Part shown: in pieces, positions 1 to 6,118 of the stretch
How positions within the stretch are numbered: position 1 is the stretch's first letter
Layout of the letters: each line of letters opens with the position of its first letter
Source: Collinsella aerofaciens
Lineage (GTDB): Bacteria > Actinomycetota > Coriobacteriia > Coriobacteriales > Coriobacteriaceae
Assembly (NCBI GenBank): GCA_030841765.1
Contig: JAUUSS010000097.1
Location: 1 to 8,494, forward strand
DNA length: 8,494 nucleotides
Reading direction: 5' to 3'
Made by a program: the position numbers and the translations under genes
Notes under the pieces: generated by a model
Databases searched by the model: none
What the model was told of the DNA's origin: nothing
The model's input: the letters and a program-made list of their open reading frames with translations, nothing else

Positions 1-359
1 AGTACACCCCGCACAAGTACGCCATCGGCGCCACCGAGGCGCCGCGCGGCGAGGACGTGCACTGGGCCATGCTCGGCAACAACCAGAAGTGCTACCGCTG
101 GCGCGCCAAGGCCGCCACGTACAGCAACTGGCCGGTCCTGCGCTACATGTTCCGCGGCAACACCGTGGGCGACGCGGCGCTGATCGTCGGCTCGCTCGAC
201 CCGTGCTACTCCTGCACCGACCGCGTGACGGTGACCGATGTCGCCGCCAAGCGCGACCACGTGCTCGACAAGGAGCAGTTCGAGAACGTCTGGCGCGACA
301 AGTCGCCGCTTGCGGGCGAGGGCACCATGGCCGCTCCGCTCGATGAGGAGGCGCTCTAA
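1..359 (+). CDS. hycE: Formate hydrogenlyase (group 4 [NiFe] hydrogenase) large subunit, C-terminal part
   Basis: The frame is already open at base 3 and runs to TAA at 357-359, so only about the last 118 residues are present and the start lies upstream. This is the catalytic subunit that carries the NiFe site and makes H2 from protons on the cytoplasmic side of the membrane. The tail holds the RWRAKAATYSNWP stretch and the DPCYSCTDR motif (198-224) of HycE/HyfG/Ech-type large subunits. The two Cys at 204-206 and 213-215 are the second pair of NiFe ligands. In E. coli HycE the C-terminal peptide is cut off after the Arg of this same motif, so a cut after 222-224 is predicted, releasing a 44-residue tail. 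The downstream order (ferredoxin-like subunit, small subunit, HycH, HycI) matches the hyc operon. HyfG is an equally valid name. The family call is very secure. Confidence 0.96.
   Translation, partial: YTPHKYAIGATEAPRGEDVHWAMLGNNQKCYRWRAKAATYSNWPVLRYMFRGNTVGDAALIVGSLDPCYSCTDRVTVTDVAAKRDHVLDKEQFENVWRDKSPLAGEGTMAAPLDEEAL
345..351 (+). promoter_or_regulatory. Ribosome binding site of hycF
   Basis: GAGGAGG lies 9 nt before the ATG at 361, inside the last codons of the large-subunit gene. It fixes the start of the next gene at 361 and not at the in-frame GTG at 238, which would add 41 residues with no counterpart in HycF. Confidence 0.8.
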
Positions 360-360
360 T

Positions 361-1077
361 ATGCTGAAGCTTTGGAAGGTTAACGCCAAGGCCGGCGACG
401 CGACGGTCAAGTACCCGTTTGCGCCGTTTCCCACCAACAAGGACATGCGCGGCAAGCCCGAGCACAACGCCGAGCTCTGCATCGCCTGCGGTGCCTGCGG
501 CGTGGCGTGCCCGGCCGATGCCATTCGCATGGACACCGACCTTGCGGCCGATACCATCACCTGGTCGATCGACTACGGTCGCTGCATCTTCTGCGGTCGT
601 TGCGAGGAAGCCTGCCCCATGGAGGCCATCAAGCTCACCGAGGAGTTTGAGCTGGCCGTCATGAGCAAGGACGACCTCACCAGCAAGAGCGTCTACACGC
701 TCGAGCACTGCTCGCGTTGCGGCAAGCCGTTTGCCCCGCACAAGGAGATCGACTACGCCAAGCGCCTGCTGCAAAAGGCCGGCGGCATGGAGGCGGAGCA
801 GGCCGCCCGTACCGTCGGTATGTGCCAGGAGTGCAAGCGCGAGCTCGACGCCCTGCGCGCCGCCTCGGCCGTAAAGACCGGCAACGCTGCTGGCATGGCT
901 GCCAACGAGACGCTTGCGTCCGGCGAGCCCCAGGGCCCCGGCATGGAGTATCTGGGCGGCCACGGCGTGAACCCGGAGTATATCGACCGCGAGCTCAACC
1001 CCGATGCGCCCGAGATTCCCGCCGGTCCTGCACCGGTCGAGGGCATCATCATGGATTTTGATACGAAGGAGGAGTAA
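361..1077 (+). CDS. hycF: Formate hydrogenlyase iron-sulfur subunit, HycF/HyfH type
   Basis: A 238-residue electron-transfer subunit of the soluble arm, related to NuoI, that would pass electrons from formate dehydrogenase towards the hydrogenase. Two [4Fe-4S] motifs are visible: Cys40/43/46/50-Pro and Cys75/78/81/85-Pro (CIFCGRCEEACP). After them come two Cys pairs, C117xxC120 and C155xxC158, which match the CxxC...CPEC metal-binding knuckle of E. coli HycF as I remember it. The N-terminal part (YPFAPFPTNKDMRGKPE) also matches HycF closely. The protein carries about 78 residues beyond Lys159-Arg160, rich in Ala, Pro and acidic residues, much more than the roughly 180-residue E. coli protein has. 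It starts 1 nt after the large-subunit stop, with a strong Shine-Dalgarno. Confidence 0.95.
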   Translation: MLKLWKVNAKAGDATVKYPFAPFPTNKDMRGKPEHNAELCIACGACGVACPADAIRMDTDLAADTITWSIDYGRCIFCGRCEEACPMEAIKLTEEFELAVMSKDDLTSKSVYTLEHCSRCGKPFAPHKEIDYAKRLLQKAGGMEAEQAARTVGMCQECKRELDALRAASAVKTGNAAGMAANETLASGEPQGPGMEYLGGHGVNPEYIDRELNPDAPEIPAGPAPVEGIIMDFDTKEE

Positions 1078-1079
1078 CC

Positions 1080-1862
1080 ATGGCCGAACCCACGCTTTTG
1101 CCCGAGCGGCTTCAGTACCGCCCGACCAAGATCGAGCTCGACGAGAGCATCGAGAAGGCCAAGGCGACCCTTCTTAAGAAGATCAAGCGCTCGGTGTACG
1201 TCTACCGTGTCGACTGCGGCGGCTGCAACGGCTGCGAGATCGAGATCTTCGGTTCCATCACGCCCGTCTTTGACGTCGAGCGTTTTGGCATCAAGGTCGT
1301 GCCCTCGCCCCGTCACGCCGATATCCTGCTGTACACCGGCGCCGTGACGCGTGCCATGCGCATGCCGGCCCTGCGCGCCTTTGAGGCCGCACCCGATCCC
1401 AAGATCGTGGTGTCCTATGGCGCGTGCGGCTGCACCGGCGGTATCTTCTACGACAACTACTGCGTCTGGGGCGGCACGGATAAGATTCTGCCGGTCGATG
1501 TCTACATCCCCGGCTGCCCGCCCAGCCCCGCGCAGACCATCTACGGCTTTGCCATGGCGCTCGGTCTGCTGGACCAAAAGCTCCATGCCGAGACCACGGT
1601 GGAGGCCGCCGGCGAGCAGGCCGATATCCTGCACCCCGGCGTGCCGTACAAGCTGCGCGTTGCCATCGAGCGCGAAGCTCGCGCCATGAGCGGCTACCGT
1701 TACGGCCGCGACCTGGCCAATGAGTTTATGGATACGCTCGAGGGCGCGCCCAAGGGCGATATCCGCGGTGCCATGGCGCTGCTCATCGACAAGCAGGACG
1801 ATCCGCGCCGCGTCGAGGTGTACTCGGCGCTGCAGGATCTGGTGCTGGCCGGAGGTCGCTAG
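1080..1862 (+). CDS. hycG: Formate hydrogenlyase small subunit, HycG/HyfI (NuoB-like)
   Basis: A 260-residue small subunit that carries the [4Fe-4S] cluster closest to the NiFe site and hands electrons to the large subunit. The signature VYRVDCGGCNGCEIEIF places Cys46, Cys49 and Cys52 near residue 50. Further ligands are Cys116 (SYGACGC) and Cys146 (IPGCPPSP). The stretch from ERFGIKVVPSPRHADILL through CVWGGTDKILPVDVYIPGC is nearly the same as E. coli HycG. Which two of Cys46/49/52 bind the cluster cannot be settled here. Unlike periplasmic hydrogenases it has no Tat signal, which fits a cytoplasm-facing enzyme. The start ATG is 2 nt after the hycF stop, with AAGGAGG at 1066-1072 as ribosome binding site. 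The gene ends in TAG. Confidence 0.97.
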   Translation: MAEPTLLPERLQYRPTKIELDESIEKAKATLLKKIKRSVYVYRVDCGGCNGCEIEIFGSITPVFDVERFGIKVVPSPRHADILLYTGAVTRAMRMPALRAFEAAPDPKIVVSYGACGCTGGIFYDNYCVWGGTDKILPVDVYIPGCPPSPAQTIYGFAMALGLLDQKLHAETTVEAAGEQADILHPGVPYKLRVAIEREARAMSGYRYGRDLANEFMDTLEGAPKGDIRGAMALLIDKQDDPRRVEVYSALQDLVLAGGR

Positions 1863-2444
1863 ATGGAGCTCACGGACCGCTCTGGTTACTTTGCGGGCCC
1901 CGGCATGCTCGGCGGCTCCTTTGGCGATGCCTCGCGCGCAAGCGACGAGGCCGCCGAGGGCGTCGCCGACCCCTGCCTGGGCCATGCGCCCGACCAGGTG
2001 GTCTTCTACGAGCTCACGCGTAAGTTTGTGGAGACCGAGGAAGACGTTCCCCAGGAGGCCTGCGACGTGCTGTACTACACGCTCGCCGTGGGCCACCACA
2101 CCGGCGTGCTCGACTGCTTTGAGCCGCGCCTGTCGGTGCCGGTGAACGTCTTCTATTCGCTCGTCGACGCGCTGCCGGAGGGGGAGGCCAAGACCAAGTT
2201 CGAGGCCATCCGCTCCTTTGGCGAGTGCCAGCTCGACAAGGCGGCGGTGCCGTCGCTGCTCGAGGCCTGCGACACGCTGCTCGACGAGCGCGGTTTTCGC
2301 GGTTCGGCCAAGGCCGGCATCTCGGTGTTCGATGACGACTTTGGCCTGCATGCCCAGCAGGTCGCGTTCTTAATGAAGTTTCGCGATCTGGTTGAGCGCG
2401 TGCGCGATGTGTCGGGCGTGTATCTGACGGGAAGGTTCCAATAA
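1863..2444 (+). CDS. hycH: Formate hydrogenlyase assembly protein, HycH/HyfJ family
   Basis: A 193-residue protein of the HycH/HyfJ family, needed in E. coli for maturation of hydrogenase 3 and not part of the final complex; its precise task is unclear. The family core starts near residue 46 with VVFYELTRKFVE and runs through DVLYYTLAVGHHTGVLDC, closely following E. coli HycH. A later KTKFEAIRSFGE segment matches its KMEGVPKYGE region. The end (VSGVYLTGRF) corresponds to its SAIYLMVRR. The protein is about 57 residues longer than the 136-residue E. coli protein. Most of the excess is a Gly/Ala/Asp-rich N-terminal stretch (residues 1-45), with a smaller part towards the C-terminal half. The ATG at 1863 abuts the hycG TAG and has GGAGGT at 1851-1856, so it is preferred. 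A GTG at 1998 would give the short family form but lacks such support. Confidence 0.93.
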   Translation: MELTDRSGYFAGPGMLGGSFGDASRASDEAAEGVADPCLGHAPDQVVFYELTRKFVETEEDVPQEACDVLYYTLAVGHHTGVLDCFEPRLSVPVNVFYSLVDALPEGEAKTKFEAIRSFGECQLDKAAVPSLLEACDTLLDERGFRGSAKAGISVFDDDFGLHAQQVAFLMKFRDLVERVRDVSGVYLTGRFQ

Positions 2445-2947
2445 TGGGTCGCGTTGTGGATGGTCGTGTGAACGGCGCCCCGTTTGCGGGTATCGTGCTC
2501 ACGGCGGGAAGCGTGCTGCGTGCCGACGATGCCGCCGGCCCCGTGCTCTCCAAAAAGATGGAGGACGCTCCGCTTGCCGGCTGGTACACCATCGATGGCG
2601 GTCAGACGCCCGAGGATGACATCATCGAGGTCAAGCGCGAGCGTCCGCCGCGCCTGGTGTTGGTCGATGCCGCCGACATGGCGCTGCCCGTCGGCTCCAT
2701 CCGTCTGCTTGACAAACGCGACGTGGCCCGCAAGTCGATGTTCACCACGCATTCGCTTCCCTTGTCGATTCTGATCGAAGAGATTGAGCAATCGTGCGAA
2801 GATATCGTCTTCATAGGGATTCAGCCGGGCGATACGGAGTTCTATAACCCCATGTCCCCGGAGGTCTTTGAGGCCGTCGACGCCGTGTACGACGCCGTGG
2901 CCGCCAACGACTTTTCCCACTTTGTCCGCTTGGGGCAGGAGCTGTAG
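2444..2947 (+). CDS. hycI: Hydrogenase maturation endopeptidase HycI
   Basis: A 167-residue protease that removes the C-terminal peptide of the hydrogenase large subunit once nickel is in place. Alignment by eye to E. coli HycI puts the three nickel-sensing residues at Asp29 (RADDAAGP), Asp75 (LVLVDAADM) and His103 (FTTHSLP), equal to Asp16, Asp62 and His90. The IDGGQTPEDDI and VIFLGIQP-like (IVFIGIQPGDTEFYNPM) segments also match. The N-terminus is about 13 residues longer than in E. coli. The usual GNxxxGDDGxG start motif reads GSVLRADDAAG here. The ATG overlaps the hycH stop by 1 nt (TAATG), with GGGAAGG at 2429-2435 upstream. Its substrate is most likely the HycE whose tail opens the window. 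The gene ends in TAG. Confidence 0.95.
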   Translation: MGRVVDGRVNGAPFAGIVLTAGSVLRADDAAGPVLSKKMEDAPLAGWYTIDGGQTPEDDIIEVKRERPPRLVLVDAADMALPVGSIRLLDKRDVARKSMFTTHSLPLSILIEEIEQSCEDIVFIGIQPGDTEFYNPMSPEVFEAVDAVYDAVAANDFSHFVRLGQEL

Positions 2948-2968
2948 CAGCGCTTGCCTCTGCTGAAT

Positions 2969-2975
2969 AGGAAAG
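2969..2975 (+). promoter_or_regulatory. Ribosome binding site of the FNT channel gene
   Basis: AGGAAAG, 11 nt before the ATG at 2987. It favours this ATG over the in-frame TTG at 2954, which has no Shine-Dalgarno, and over the GTG at 2978, which would sit too close to it. Confidence 0.55.
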
Positions 2976-2986
2976 AAGTGATTGAC

Positions 2987-3826
2987 ATGGCAGATTCCAA
3001 GGCAGAATATCCCGCTCCCGATTGCCTGGCGCCCGCCGCGATCGAGGCCAAGACCGAGACCGCCGGCGTGACCAAGGCTAACCTGCAGGTCGCTAAGGCC
3101 TTTCTGTTGGCAATGTTCGCCGGCGCGTTTATCGCCTTCGGCGGCCTGTTCTTTACGGTGTTTTTGAGCGACAGCACGCTGGGCTGGGGTGCCCAGCGCG
3201 TCGTGGGCGGCCTGTGCTTTTGCCTGGGCCTGGTGCTGGTGCTGGTGTGCGGCGCCGAGCTGTTTACCGGCAATTCGCTTATGGTCTGCGCGCTCAAGAG
3301 TAAAAAGATCACCTTGGTCCAGATGCTTAAGGCCTGGGTCGTTGTGTGGGTCGGCAATTTTGTCGGCGCTCTGTTCATCGTCTTTTTGGTGTACATGGCC
3401 GGCATCTATAAGCTCAACGGCGAGGCGGTCGCCAACTCCATGGTGAGCGTCGCCGCCGGCAAGGTGACGATCGACTGGGTGACGATCTTCTTCCGTGGCA
3501 TCCTGTGCAACATCTTTGTGTGCCTTGCCGTGTGGATCGGCACCGCCGGCAAGACCGTGGTCGATAAGGTCGTGGGTATTTTGCTGCCCATCGCCGCCTT
3601 TGTGGCCTGCGGTTTTTAGCACTGCGTTGCCAACATGTACTTTTTGCCCATGGGTGCCGTGATGCATGCATGCGGTTATGGTGCCGAGGTCGCCGGGGCC
3701 GATGCGCTCAACGCCGCGGGCATTGCGTTTAACCTATCCGCCGCCACGCTGGGCAACATCGTGGGCGGCGCGGTTCTGATCGCGCTCGGCTACTGGTTTA
3801 TCTACGCCAAGAAGTCCGAGGCGTAA
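2987..3826 (+). pseudogene. focA: FocA-type formate/nitrite channel, interrupted by an in-frame TAG
   Basis: The reading frame codes for a full-length FNT-family channel (279 positions) but has a TAG at codon 211 (3617-3619). FNT proteins are pentameric inner-membrane channels that move formate or nitrite. Both family signatures are present: LVCGAELFTG (residues 86-95) and GILCNIFVCLA (171-181). Six membrane segments can be seen, near residues 39-60, 72-88, 117-138, 165-185, 195-210 and 254-274. The TAG falls in VACGF-stop-HCVANMYFLPMG, where the family has Gly-Phe-Glu-His; His212 matches the pore His209 of E. coli FocA. The frame continues intact to TAA at 3824-3826. One G-to-T change (GAG to TAG) explains it. 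Without readthrough, the last part of the fold, including the pore His and final helix, is lost. It lies 39 nt after hycI and before a terminator, so it is the last gene of the formate hydrogenlyase unit. A base error, a recent mutation or recoding are all possible. Confidence 0.9.
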
Positions 3827-3848
3827 GATACCGTCTGTTTGACGTTGG

Positions 3849-3885
3849 GCCTCCCGCGGGGCGTTGCCGTGCGGGAGGCTTTTTT
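3849..3885 (+). terminator. Intrinsic (rho-independent) terminator of the hyc-focA unit
   Basis: A perfect 9-bp G+C-rich stem, GCCTCCCGC at 3849-3857 and GCGGGAGGC at 3871-3879, with a 13-nt loop, followed by six T at 3880-3885. It starts 22 nt after the channel gene stop and separates the formate hydrogenlyase operon from the molybdoenzyme-selAB genes. Confidence 0.92.
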
Positions 3886-3933
3886 GGCCTGGGGCTCGTT
3901 CCCGGGCTGTTGGCCTGTTGTGTTTGGCTTGTG

Positions 3934-3940
3934 AAAGGGG
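3934..3940 (+). promoter_or_regulatory. Ribosome binding site of the molybdoenzyme gene
   Basis: AAAGGGG, 8 nt before the ATG at 3949. It supports that ATG over the in-frame TTG at 3910. No convincing promoter was found between the terminator and this gene. Confidence 0.55.
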
Positions 3941-3948
3941 TAATCGAG

Positions 3949-6066
3949 ATGGTATCTGCTGTGAAGCGTGACGGTCGCGCCGTGGTGACCACATGCGGGG
4001 GATGCTATGCCGATTGCGCCTTTGCGGCACGAGTTGAGGACGGTCGCGTGGCGGCCGAGTTGCCGGTGCCGGGGCATCCGTGCGCGGCACGTGCCCTGTG
4101 TGCCCGCGGACGGCATCGCCTGGCAATGCCGTTTGACGAGCGCGACCGCATTGTGCACCCCATGCGCCGACGAGCTGATGGCTCGGGGTTCGATGTGATT
4201 TCGTGGGACGAGGCGTTTGCTCAGATTGCCGAGTGCCTTTTGGGGATTGTTGACGGGCATGGTCCGCGCGCGCTGGGCATGACGCTCGGCGTGCCCTCGT
4301 TCGACCGTTACTGGGCCTATCGCCTTATGCATGCGCTGGGCTCGCCCAACGTATACGGTGCCGACGGTGCCTGCGAGGTAAGCAGACTTACCGGCTGGGA
4401 GCACAGTCTGGGCTACAGCCCCGCCTCCGACCTGGCGCATACCGATTGCATCATGTATCTGGGGCGCTCCATTGTCGATTCGTCGACGATGGGGGCCGTT
4501 GATGCGCTCAACGATGCCCGTCGACGTGGGGCTAAGATTATCGTGGTTGACCCCCGGCGCAGCGGCTCCGCCGCGCTTGCCGACCGCTGGCTGCGCGTGC
4601 GCCCGGGCTGCGATTTGGCGCTGCTGTTGGGTATTGCGCATGTGCTCATTGCCGAGGGCCTGTACGACCACGAGTTCGTTGCCCGCTATACCACGGGTTT
4701 TGACGAGCTGGCGCAGACTGCTGCTGTTTGGACGCCCGAGTGGGCTGAGTCGATGTGCGATGTGCCGGCGGACGATATCCGAGCGACTGCGCGTGATTTG
4801 GCTGCCGCGGCGCCTGCTGCGGTGGTGGACGCTGGCTTTCATGGTGGCATCGGTATCGCGTATGCGAACAGTACCCAGACGGCGCGCGCTATCTGCTTGG
4901 TCGATGTGCTGCTGGGCTGTATTGGACACGCGGGCGGAGCGCTCAATCCACCCACACCGCTTGCGCTGGGCGACCTCGATCCCGCACGCTTTGCGACGCC
5001 GCCGGTGCCGCGCGGGCCCAAGCTGGGGTCCGAGCGCTATCCGCTGGTCGATCCGGTGCGCGGCCTGTGCACGACCATCGGTCAGTCTATTCTGGCCGGC
5101 GATTTGCGTGGACTCATCGTCTATGCCAGTAACCCCGGTGCGGGCTATGGCAATGCGCAGGCTTGGCTGGGTATTTTGCAGCAGCTCGACTTGCTCGTGA
5201 CGATTGATATTCGCTGGTCCGAGACGGCGCGCGCTTCCGACTTCGTGCTGCCCGATGTGACGTATCTGGAGGCCGACCGCGGCGTGGGAACGGTGATGGG
5301 TGTTAACGATGCGCGCGTGTTCTACCGCAACGCCGTGCTGCCCGTGCTGCATGACGACACGCGTCCCGGTCGGGAGATCTTTGCCGGGTTGGCTGCGGCC
5401 TGCGGCGTTGGTGAGTGCTTCGACTTTACGCCCGACGATCTGGCAGCTGCTCAGGTGGCGCCTTTTGGGATCTATCTGGACGAGCTTAAGGAGCGCGGCT
5501 GGGCCGACACAGGCGTTGCGTTGCCGTCGCGAACGGGCGAGCCGGTGATTTCGCTTGCCGGCGGCAAAATTGCGCTGGCAAGCGACGTATGGGAACGAGC
5601 CGGTCTGGGTCGTGTGCCCAACTGGATCGCTCCCATGGTGGAGCCTGCCCCGGGGATGTTTCGCCTCATTAGCGGCAACCGTCCCTTTGAGTCGCATACC
5701 TCGCGAAGGCTTGCAGCCCAAGGTGCCGCTGAGGCTGGGTCGGACCTGGATGCCGTGCAGATGAATGCCGATGCCGCTGCGCACATGGGTATCGCCAATG
5801 GCGAGATCGTCGAACTCGTGAGCGATATGGGCCGCGACCGCGCGCGTGTGGAGACGACGCCGTATCTGCATCCGGCGTGCATCTTCACCTCGGCCGCCCC
5901 CGGTGGGCGTTCGTTTGACGCCGATGCCGGTGGCGCTCAAGGCTTGGGCGTGGGCCCGCTCGACCATACGCCGTTGCGTTGGGACCCGTTGACGGGTGCC
6001 GCGCTCACCCAGGAAAACGCCGTTCGCGTGGAAAAGATCGCGGCGCGCGGGGATAATGACGAGTAA
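3949..6066 (+). CDS. Molybdopterin-dependent oxidoreductase (MopB/DMSO reductase family), substrate unknown
   Basis: A 705-residue catalytic subunit of the Mo/W-bisPGD family. The N-terminal [4Fe-4S] site is Cys16, Cys19, Cys23 and Cys51 (CGGCYADC ... RALCARG). Cofactor-binding stretches follow: the DPRRSGSAALAD region from residue 201 and SETARASDFVLP (424-435). The C-terminal cofactor-binding domain runs from about residue 570 (FRLISGNRPFESH) to the end. The likely metal ligand is Cys142 (GADGACEVSRLTG, codon TGC at 4372). It is followed by Glu, whereas formate dehydrogenases have Cys/Sec-His. There is no twin-arginine signal, so the enzyme should be cytoplasmic. No iron-sulfur or membrane partner subunit is encoded beside it. 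The substrate cannot be read from the sequence; its place between a formate hydrogenlyase and selAB makes a role in anaerobic redox metabolism likely, but a formate dehydrogenase role is doubtful. Family confidence is high; function is open. Confidence 0.93.
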   Translation: MVSAVKRDGRAVVTTCGGCYADCAFAARVEDGRVAAELPVPGHPCAARALCARGRHRLAMPFDERDRIVHPMRRRADGSGFDVISWDEAFAQIAECLLGIVDGHGPRALGMTLGVPSFDRYWAYRLMHALGSPNVYGADGACEVSRLTGWEHSLGYSPASDLAHTDCIMYLGRSIVDSSTMGAVDALNDARRRGAKIIVVDPRRSGSAALADRWLRVRPGCDLALLLGIAHVLIAEGLYDHEFVARYTTGFDELAQTAAVWTPEWAESMCDVPADDIRATARDLAAAAPAAVVDAGFHGGIGIAYANSTQTARAICLVDVLLGCIGHAGGALNPPTPLALGDLDPARFATPPVPRGPKLGSERYPLVDPVRGLCTTIGQSILAGDLRGLIVYASNPGAGYGNAQAWLGILQQLDLLVTIDIRWSETARASDFVLPDVTYLEADRGVGTVMGVNDARVFYRNAVLPVLHDDTRPGREIFAGLAAACGVGECFDFTPDDLAAAQVAPFGIYLDELKERGWADTGVALPSRTGEPVISLAGGKIALASDVWERAGLGRVPNWIAPMVEPAPGMFRLISGNRPFESHTSRRLAAQGAAEAGSDLDAVQMNADAAAHMGIANGEIVELVSDMGRDRARVETTPYLHPACIFTSAAPGGRSFDADAGGAQGLGVGPLDHTPLRWDPLTGAALTQENAVRVEKIAARGDNDE

Positions 6067-6118
6067 TTGACTCAGCTGATGTATTCGACTGATCCACGTT
6101 TCTTTTGAAAGGCCGCAC

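Noticed and set aside
2946..2964. Small hairpin AGCAG/CTGCT between hycI and the channel gene
   Set aside because: Only 5 bp with a 9-nt loop and no T-run; too weak to call a terminator or regulator.
3635..3826. Separate 63-residue gene after the TAG of the channel gene
   Set aside because: It is the in-frame C-terminal part of the same FNT channel, with no Shine-Dalgarno before its ATG.
4372..4374. Selenocysteine codon in the molybdoenzyme
   Set aside because: The codon at the likely ligand position is TGC (Cys), and no in-frame TGA occurs in the gene.
6067..6095. Possible selA promoter: TTGACT at 6067-6072 with a 17-nt spacer
   Set aside because: The hexamer at the right distance (TGATCC) is a poor -10 match, so it cannot be supported.
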